Shown here in pieces: positions 55,671 to 64,000 of a DNA stretch of 64,000 nt. The notes beneath the pieces are model-generated. The model did not search any database and was not told the DNA's origin. It saw only the letters and a program-made list of their open reading frames with translations. Each line of letters opens with the position of its first letter. Positions within the stretch are counted from its first letter, which is position 1. Source of the stretch: Strix aluco (taxonomy: Eukaryota > Chordata > Aves > Strigiformes > Strigidae); contig NC_133939.1 in assembly GCF_031877795.1 (NCBI RefSeq), positions 5,065,698-5,129,697 on the forward strand. Direction: 5' to 3'. The position numbers were made by a program, and so were the translations under genes.

Positions 55671-56647
55671 CACTCTTGCCCGCAGAGACCTCCTCAGCCC
55701 CCCAGCTCCCCTCCAGCGCTCCAACGCAGGTCCCTCCTCCGCTGGGAGGCTGACTCCCTCCTCCCCAGGGGCCCCCCCAGAAGGCAGCAATCCCTGCCCC
55801 AGGGGCCCCCCACCCTCGCCGGCACCCTTACCTCCATCCCCCCTGCTCTCCTGCAGAGAGGCTCCTTCCTCAGATGCAGGAAAGCCCCTTCTCCATTCCC
55901 TCCCTCCCTCCCCAGCATGGCACCCTCCCCCAGCGAGCACCCACACACCCCAGCCCACCCCGTGCCCCAGCCCCTCTCCTCCATGCACGGCCACCCCGCA
56001 CAGGAGGGGGGTCCTGTCCTGGCACTGACCTCTCCTCCCTCAGACCCGGGGCGCAGCGCTGCCCCCCATCCCTGCACCTCTCTGCCTATGTGCGGCTGGC
56101 ACCGGCTTGGAGGGAGAAAAGGGGGTGGGAGAGGGGGGCTCTCCTGAACTGCTTCCAGATCTGGTGCATATGGTGCATTTCTTCTCCGGGAATGAAACCC
56201 TGAGATGGAGGAATGTAACTGGGAAACTCAGCCTAATCCCTCCTGCCGGGAACTGCGCCCCTGATTACCCCACGGGATTGACCGCTATCCTCGCCTCCTC
56301 CGGCAGGGCTTTGCACCCGCTCGGTCATTTCCCCCGTCTCCCCTTCCTTAGCGTCGCTACTTCCATAAGGATATATTGTCTCGTTTAGGCAGTAAGTATC
56401 TCAGTACTCAATGATCTATATCTGTCTTCGTTCAGGGAATTGTTTTTCCGCCTCAGGGATAAATCTTCTTGAGCTCCAGAGTACGGTTACACCCTCGGAT
56501 CGGTTCGAGCGCTTGCGGACAGGTTGGGTGCAGCTCTTCCCTACACGTTAGTAACCCTCAGCAAAAAAACGTCATCTGCACCACATTGCAATTGAGGAGT
56601 TAACAGTCAGAAAATGCTCAGCTATTCCTCGCGTTCGCTTTCTCTCT

Positions 56648-56701
56648 GTTGCATAAATAACCGTGTTTTTTTTCAGTACGTGATAACGTAATTTATGCAA
56701 C
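56648..56701. repeat. Nested inverted repeat
   Basis: GTTGCATAAAT (56648-56658) and ATTTATGCAAC (56691-56701) are perfect 11-bp inverted copies 32 bases apart. Inside, TACGT (56677-56681) and ACGTA (56686-56690) form a second inverted pair around GATA. The arms resemble C/EBP-type TTATGCAA sites. Confidence 0.8.
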
Positions 56702-57062
56702 AACATAAAATCTGTGTGTTGGTCTGTATGTGTAAAATGCTTTTCTTTTTATCATTTTTATATTGTATTTGCTAAATGATGTATCAGGATAGCTTCCAAT
56801 CAGCACATGACTGTACATTCAGAAAAACTCTTCTGGCTCATGTGAACTAGATCTTGATCTGGCACACTGGAGAGCTCGGTCCTTAAGTCACTAAAAGGCA
56901 GAACGGGAGAGAAAAACAGCTGGAAATGTCATTGAGGACTTGGAGAAGACTGTCAGCCCAGTCCAGGTCCAGTCCCGGACTGGGAGGTCAGAAGGACCAG
57001 ACAACCAACCGATAGGAAAAATCAGGGTGAGGGTGCGAGCTGGAGCCTGTTTTGCACTTAAA

Positions 57063-57081
57063 GAGGAGGAGGAGGAGGAGA
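57063..57081. repeat. (GAG)n short tandem repeat
   Basis: Six consecutive GAG/GGA triplets in an otherwise mixed sequence. Confidence 0.8.
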
Positions 57082-60000
57082 GTCTGACAGCTGGGGCTGC
57101 GCGGGGGGGAGATTGTCATGGGGTAGCTGGTCGATATGGGATGAAAATGGGTTATCAGCCATTAAACACTGGGGCTAGGGGGTTTGGGGAGACAGGTGAG
57201 TGAGGGGACAAGCAAAACCTTCTAGAAGGGATAAAGCAGCAGAGACTATCTGAAGCGCTGCCTAATGACTGACGTTTTGGTGGCTTGCTGCCAGGGCAAG
57301 AATACTGTCAAGGGTTTTAGTAAGTGGGTGGGATGCTAAAAAGCTTTTTTCTTAGAAAAGGGGAGGGAGGACATAAACTGTACTGAGCCTCTTCATTATC
57401 TTGAATTCTGGAAAAGCAGGGATGCTGTTTACTATTTTCTAAAGGGAAGGACCAAGAGCAGTGGGGAGTTCTCCCTAGTGTGCAAAGGGAAGTCAGTGCA
57501 TAAGCTCTTACTGACACTGCTAGAATGAATATATATCTAAATATAACTTTTGGGTGTATCTACTATAAAAAAAAATAAATCTTTCAGAAGTATGCTTTAA
57601 GAGTTTAACAGATTCTAACCCCCCACATTGCTTCACTCCCAGGGGTTAAATCTGTAGCAAATTGAAATTTCTTTTTAGAAAAAGCCTCTGGGTCATCTTA
57701 TGAAAAACATTCAAAAATAGAAAGCATCTTTTCAAGATCCCATAACTGTCTGGTAATTTGATCCTGCCTGTCTTCCTCTTTCCTTCCAATTTTCCAGAAT
57801 AATTTTGCTTTTGGTCTGAGATGAAAACCCAAAAATATCGCTAAAAGTAATAATGATGATAAAAACGTTGGAAGCTCTGAAGAGGTGAGAACACCAGCTG
57901 AGAGTGCAATGCCACCTGTGTCCATGGGAGGCCAGAGCTTGTATTTTGGTGTCTCGGAGATCTGTTCCACTGTGTAGCAATGACTAACAGTCTACTTTTT
58001 CTTCCTTTAGAACTTTTTGCTTTTTTAATTTTAATTTGGTTTTTCAAAAATGTTGCTATTTCTTCCTCTGCAGGCTTATTCTCATACTTCATGTTGACAT
58101 AAAGAGAACGTCTGTAAACAGAACAAGTGCCTGAGAAATACTTTTTCTCCCAAGTGAGGTGACAGAGTGTTCCCAGCGCTCTGGGACCAGAGTAATAAAT
58201 GATATTTAGCAAGAAGGAGATATTTTTGTCCTACAAAACTGGTCAGGATTTTCTCAATCTTGTTTTTCTGTCTGGGGACAAACCAGAAAGCTTTCAAAGT
58301 TTGTAATGAAAAACGGAGGCAGGCAAACAAGCGATTCTCTCACAGGAGCCTGGTGGCTGGGATGTTCATGCTGGGTGTGGGGGATCCAGGTTGGAGTCAC
58401 GGCTGTGTCATTCCCTCACATCCCACATGTTACTGCCTGTTCCAGGGTGGATCAGTCTCTCTTCCTGGAGCTGCTCTGCTTTCTCTGGTCACTGGGAAAA
58501 GTGCTTGAACCTGGTGACTGCCTTGTTCACCAGATACCACTTTAGGCCAGCCAATACTGAACTATTTCTGCTGGATAGAATAGCTCTGGCATAGCTGCCT
58601 CTTTCTTCCTCCCTACTTCTGCAATTGTTAGGACTTTGTGTGCAGTTTACGCTGACCTAGCTGCTCAATTCCACTTTTCACTTGACTCCCTGAGGCAGAT
58701 TTCTGCCTCCACTTTTATGTCAGCACTCATCTCGTTCTTGGTGAGCAGGTTTGGGCAGCTAAACTGGTGGAAAATGATTAAATTTTTTTTGTAGAACTAG
58801 CTTTGTGTGTGGCTGCATTGTCTCACTACAGGGTGAGCTCAGTGCCAGTGCCAGCGTAGCGGACGTGGCAGACATGCAGATGGATGGCAGGGCCATGGCA
58901 GTGCCGTCTTGGATTATTTTACACTGCTGTGGAACTGCAAGCTCAGGCAGAAGTTCCTGCTCCACCTAATCTTAACCGTCTGGGTAAGAGTTTGGAGGAA
59001 ATGTCTCTTTCACTGTATCAACAATGAATTTGATCTGGAGCCTAAGAAATTTTCCCCCATATCATCAAAATCAGTAAAATCTCATAATGACAAATCAGTT
59101 TTCTGACCAAACCCCCTATATTTCATCTTAAAATTCCCTGTCTAGTTGTAGAGGGAAAGAGAGAATCTGACTAGAGCTGCATACGTTAAAGCAACTAGTT
59201 AAAAATCCTACCCCAGCACCACACAAGTGGTGCTGTGTGCCCTGTGCTCTTGTCGGTGACAGATGTCATGCAATGCCCTGACAGACCAAAGCCCAGTTTT
59301 CTCTCAGGAATTCTTAGGATCCCCAAGCACACAGGCACTGGAAATGATCCTCACGGCCATCATTAGATGGCCACACTCTGATGACATGGAGCGTGACCAT
59401 GGTTCAGCTCCCTGTGGGCAAAGGAGAGTGGGTTTGAGCTTTGCCTACATTCTGCAAAGAAGGGGTTCATGTTGTTGTGGACTGTTCCCAGCTTCACTGT
59501 ACTGCTGTTGGAAAAGATTTTAAATGTTGACTGACCTGGTCCATGGTTGCATTAAAAATGTGATAATTGGTGTGAGTTTATAATTAGTTTATTACAATTA
59601 TCTCGTTTAAGTTGTTTGAGGGATGAATTTCCAACCCTGGCTCGTATTTTCAGGCACTAGTGATTTTGAAAAATGATTAATCATTTGAATTAAGATTTCT
59701 TATGTGCATCTAAACGCAAAAGCAATCCTTGGAATAAAGATGTGCAAAGAGTTTATTTTCAAATGACATTGAAATGCATTTTTTTAATGTTCTCTTATAG
59801 CAGTTTTTAGAAATTAGACCTCCTCTTCCAGAAACTAAAAAGAGAAGAGGCAGTCCAGCAGATCTTATTCATGAAAAATTCCCCAAACCCTTCTAGTCAG
59901 TGGGAGTTTCACACTAAGAAAGGCCACAAGATGAGGTAAGAAGCACTGTTTTAATCTGAGCTAACCAAATATGTGAAGTGTGAAGTTAGTAATAGACTTG

Positions 60001-63000
60001 AATAACGTTATACCTAGTCAAGGATATTTTCATACGTCAGGTTCATTCAGGTTCTCTCTATTCATGTATGGTTTTTAGCAATGTTTTTGACAATGGGTGT
60101 GTCTGTGCAATTTTTATTTCTGGTTTTTGACTTTTTAGTGGGAGATAAGTGGAACTCCTCATCCCTAATATTTTTAGATCCTAAAGGCCAAGAGCACATC
60201 TGTTCTCCAGAACCTCCTTAAGCTTTCATAAAAATACCTTAATTATATCTGTTGGAGCTGGCAGCCTTACTGATAACTAAAAATGTTCAGAACTTCCTAT
60301 TGTGAGATCCTTACCTTTAGGTGCTTCTAGCCTTTTGATGCTCATAATCATTAGGGTTACATTTTTACTTACTGACCATCTGCCATAGACAGGTTATTTT
60401 TTATATATTAAAAACAATTAACAATTTTTTAGACTTAGGAAAATATTGTTGGATCCCTGTTAAAGCAAAACAGCAAACCTGTTGTTCTATCCTTTGAGAA
60501 GCTTTGGTTTCTGTTGAAACATGAGTTGAAATTTGGGGTTTGCCAGGGCTTCATCTTTGCCATGCTTATGAAAATCCATAGAAATTATAGGCCCTTTACC
60601 ACTCTGTGCAATACACACAAAATTTAGACTTAGATTTTAGCATCTAAAATCCCTGAGCTGCTGCCCATGGAGATAATGTGTGCCCTGCTCAGGGCTGAGA
60701 GAAACATTTCTGATATTACAGTTGTAGAAACTGCCTGGTCCAGTTCTAGGCACTGTGAATAAAGGCTATTTCTGCCGTATCCTCAGTGATCCTTGTGCTG
60801 GGTGCAGGCAGCACAGTGAGAAAACTACTTGACTGGAAAACAGAGGGAGCAAGACTCAAGCATGGAGAGGGACACATCTACTTCTGGACCAGGAAACTGC
60901 TACGAAGAGGGGAACTCACCCACAGCTGGGTGCTTCAGGAAATGGTGAGTTGGAAAAGGCTGTAAAATGTAGCAGTGGAGCTAGGAGGAGGAGTGGGAGA
61001 CTAAGATTGTATGAGGATCCAAAGGGTGAAGAGCCTGGGGAATGGCAGGACACTGAGTTATGAGCCGCAGGAGGGAAGAGAGAGGAATAACGTGTCTGGG
61101 AAACAGTAGGCTGAGGAAATCGTGTGGAGAATTACAAGTTGAAGCTGATAGGAAAGGAGTGAAACAAAGAGATTGGTTGAGGACATAAGGATCAGGATAT
61201 GTCCAGATGAAGCAGCTCAGATTGAGAGAGCTGGAGGGCAAAGCCTAGACCTTGCCAGGTAATGAAACCATGACTGGACTGGAAATCTTGACAAGCAGAG
61301 ACTGGGTGGAGTAGGTGGGCACACTGGGACTGGGATCTCCATTGGCTGCATCCTAGAAGGATACTTAGAATTGTGTATGTTACTGCTTACTGTTCTGTAT
61401 GATCCTGTGAAATATGAGATTTTGACAATAATCCCATTTTAATATCTAGAGTGGCTATTTTTACTGAAAATTTATTAGTTTTTAAAATTCTCCCTGCAAA
61501 TACTGCTGCTTTTTGACTTTTTAAGATTCATATTGTACAGAAAGAGGGATAGGAGAAAAAATTATTTCTCTCTCTCTAAAAGAGCAAAAAATCGTTGTAG
61601 CCTGACAAAATATAAAGGTTTGGTCGACGTGTGTTTACACTAGCTATTCCTGACTTCACCACTTGCAAATTGAAGCACCATTGGCAGCATAGAGAAGAGG
61701 TGACTATCAGAAATTTATTTCATAAGTAGAAAGAAACTGTTTCGGTATGGTATAGGACCTTTTGCAATACAGGTCCCAGCCTCTCTAGAGGCTTTCCCCG
61801 TTTTTTGGTTAAATCAGGCTATAAAAGCAGTGCCCTCTGCTGCCCAGGACAAACAGTGCTGTGCTGAGCGTTGCTAACCCAAATTCACACAAGCATCCTT
61901 CAGAGCGCTATGCTATTTTACATGCGTACTGTTTCTTTCTAATTCACGTGTTTGCATGAATTCAAACAAGTTAGATTCCCTCTTGCTGCTGAAGGTGACT
62001 CTTTGTATTCACTGTTGTAGTACTCCTATTCTTTGAGCTCAGATCAAACGTAATCAAATGATTTTTAGATGACCTTCGTTTCTCTGAATTGGAGGTCTCA
62101 TAACCAGCCTAAAAAAATAGTTTGCTCTGCACTGGTAGACCACTGACCTCGCAGTGAGCTTTGCAACATGAAATTTCACACTGAGTTTCTCTTCCACTGT
62201 ATCTAGTGGCCCATAATAAAAACATATCATTTTTGGAATCTGACTCAGTGGGAAGTGGTAGGTAAATAATACAGTCATGCTGCTAAAACATCTGTATTGT
62301 ATTAGAAATGAAGAGAAGTCAACATCCTATTAGCTGGTAATATAGGGTAGACTCTGATTAGTGAATCTCCTTTCCAGGGTTTGAAATGACTAATTTTCTG
62401 GTCTCTGTGGGATCTGCTTTCAGCTGAGGCTGACAGTTGTGGATGGCCACCCTGGGTGGATGTTTTTCTGTGATGGCTTTATATGATCTCAGTCTGTGCA
62501 ACTGCTGCCACTCTGAAGCTGGAAGGACTGATCACAGTGGGAAGGAGCAGGTTTTGTTGGGTTCAGATCCTTCCAGGTCTTTGGCTCTGGTTACTCTGAA
62601 AAACAGAAGTTGTGCTAGAAGCTCGGCACTGAAATGTTCAGGGCAAGTCAGCCAAGTTGTTGGGAAGTGGCTCATCATGCGAGGGGTTTGGATATTTGTA
62701 CAATTGCAGAAGACTGGGAGACACACACAGGATGTTGTGGAGAACTCTAGAGTGCTTAGAGGGGGCTGGGGATCACACAGAAGAAAGGTCATGGGAAAAA
62801 AATAATTTGAGAATAGTTAGGCATAACAACGCTCTTAAGAAGTATCTTATGGAGGGCATATGGCAGATTTTGGAACACCAGCAATAAAGTTTGTGGTCAT
62901 CTTGTTTCCAGACATCAATGCTCTGAGATCAGTGAGCTGCTGTACTATTCTCAGAGCTTTGAATTACACATAGATTCAAGTCACCCGTGGGTTTGAAGGA

Positions 63001-64000
63001 GCCTATGGTGCTTTTCCTTAATCAGAAGTCTGTATCCCATCTGAGTACAATGCAGATAACGATTCCTTTTCCTGAGCTGTTTACTACATTCTCCAGCTGT
63101 GTTTACTTCCTGTCCTAAACTATGTAGCACAGCTATATGTGAAGTGACATCCCTACCTGTGAAGAAGCCATTTGTGTCAGACCTGGTGGTTATCTTCATG
63201 CAAGGAGAAGGGATTGTGCCTGCCCAGCCCTAGCATTTATGTAGTTGCTGTAGGACGCTGCTGAACGTGAAGAAATGCAGCACTGGTGCCCCACTTGCCC
63301 TCAGGACTGCAGTGATTCACTCCTGAGAACCCCACGGACCTTCCCAGTGCTAGTCAGAGGTGCCTAACCTGTCCTTTCTGCAGAAATGCTAGCTTCTGCT
63401 TTCAGGAGCTGACAGGTACCAGTTTTTTTCTTTTGGGGAGAGATTAGATGCATTTCTTGAGACCAGTGACAATATTTTAGATGTCTTATCTGCACAGGCC
63501 TGTTTTCCCCATAGAAGGGGATTACTGCAAATAATGGCAATATCCTTAGGCTCCTGAAGGCTTTTCATAATGCAGATTTCTAGTCGTTCCCTTATAAATT
63601 ACAGCTGATCTTTTGGAGAAGGGGAGAGGAGGACATGGGCTCAGTTTGAGCTGGAACTCTGGTCTCATTCTCTGTCAAATTTCTCTGCTCAGTTGGAAGA
63701 GACGATGCCACTCAGCAGCATTGCCTGCTTTTAGCAGACACATGATTTAGAAGCTGTACTGACCTGTCAAGCTCTGTGCACAGCAGCATCTTTGATAAAA
63801 CTGACTCCCAGCACAGGCTCATTGTTTCCAGCTCCAGGGAAAATCTGGATTTGCACATTTCAGAGCTGCCTAAGTGGCAGTGTCAGGATGTCAGAGGCTG
63901 ACAGTGATGGTTATGCCACAAGGAGAGGAAGACAGATGGGTTTGACATTGCAGCAGACTGTAACTGTCTAGTTTTATATGCTCAGTTTAATGCCAAAGGG

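Larger units (their letters stand above)
55671..64000. other. Sequence upstream of NGEF short-isoform promoter
   Basis: C-rich sequence gives way to AT-rich DNA after about 56.2 kb. I found no NGEF long-isoform exon, no NEU2 and no other gene. It holds a (GAG)n run (57063-57081), a nested inverted repeat (56648-56701) and an AT-rich homeodomain-site-like cluster (about 59550-59720). It is probably an intron of the long NGEF transcript or intergenic DNA. Confidence 0.55.

Noticed and set aside
54175-56028. 617-codon plus-strand open frame
   Set aside because: It runs antisense across NGEF exons 1 and 2 and then through the C-rich degenerate array. Its Pro/Ser-rich product mirrors the repeat composition, and no family is recognisable.
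57841-58212. 123-codon minus-strand frame with a Lys-rich segment (IATFLKNQIKIKKAKS)
   Set aside because: A-rich sequence easily gives Lys-rich frames. No splice context or known family supports it, and it does not match the long-isoform N-terminus of NGEF.

Overview
The window looks like a piece of a bird (sauropsid) nuclear chromosome. The genes are split by short GT-AG introns. The encoded proteins are close to vertebrate GIGYF2, SNORC (C2orf82) and NGEF (ephexin-1), in the same order and orientation as on human 2q37. The introns are compact, and the one transposon relic I could recognise is CR1-like. I saw no CRISPR array, no bacterial-type operon and no tRNA or rRNA gene. I recognised the genes by recalling the protein families; no database search was run. 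All exon borders come from reading splice sites and checking that reading phase is kept.

Layout. Positions 1-15300 (+) hold the last ten coding exons of GIGYF2 (543 codons plus stop; the gene begins outside the window) and its 3' UTR with a poly(A) signal at 15272. This part is AT-rich. Positions 17811-27240 (+) hold the complete three-exon SNORC gene, which codes for a small cartilage membrane proteoglycan. Its first intron is 8.3 kb and GC-rich, and its 3' UTR is extremely short. Positions 30283-54882 (-) hold a complete NGEF short isoform in 13 coding exons (579 codons plus stop): N-terminal autoinhibitory region, DH domain, PH domain and SH3 domain. It starts in a CpG island at about 54.37-55.06 kb, which is the internal promoter. 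SNORC and NGEF converge tail to tail across about 3 kb. Positions 55000-64000 lie upstream of that promoter. They hold a C-rich degenerate array and then AT-rich sequence without recognisable exons, probably an intron of the longer NGEF isoform or intergenic DNA.

The three genes do not form a pathway. GIGYF2 acts in 4EHP-dependent translational repression, SNORC in chondrocyte maturation, and NGEF in EphA-to-RhoA signalling in growth cones. Their grouping is conserved vertebrate synteny.

I did not find a clear new biological system. The best leads are two exon-like stretches that no known gene explains: minus strand 12848-13015 inside the last GIGYF2 intron, and minus strand 46170-46246 inside an NGEF intron, which would act as a poison exon. 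Next come a tandem NAGNAG acceptor and near-absent 3' UTR in SNORC, and a nested inverted repeat at 56648-56701.
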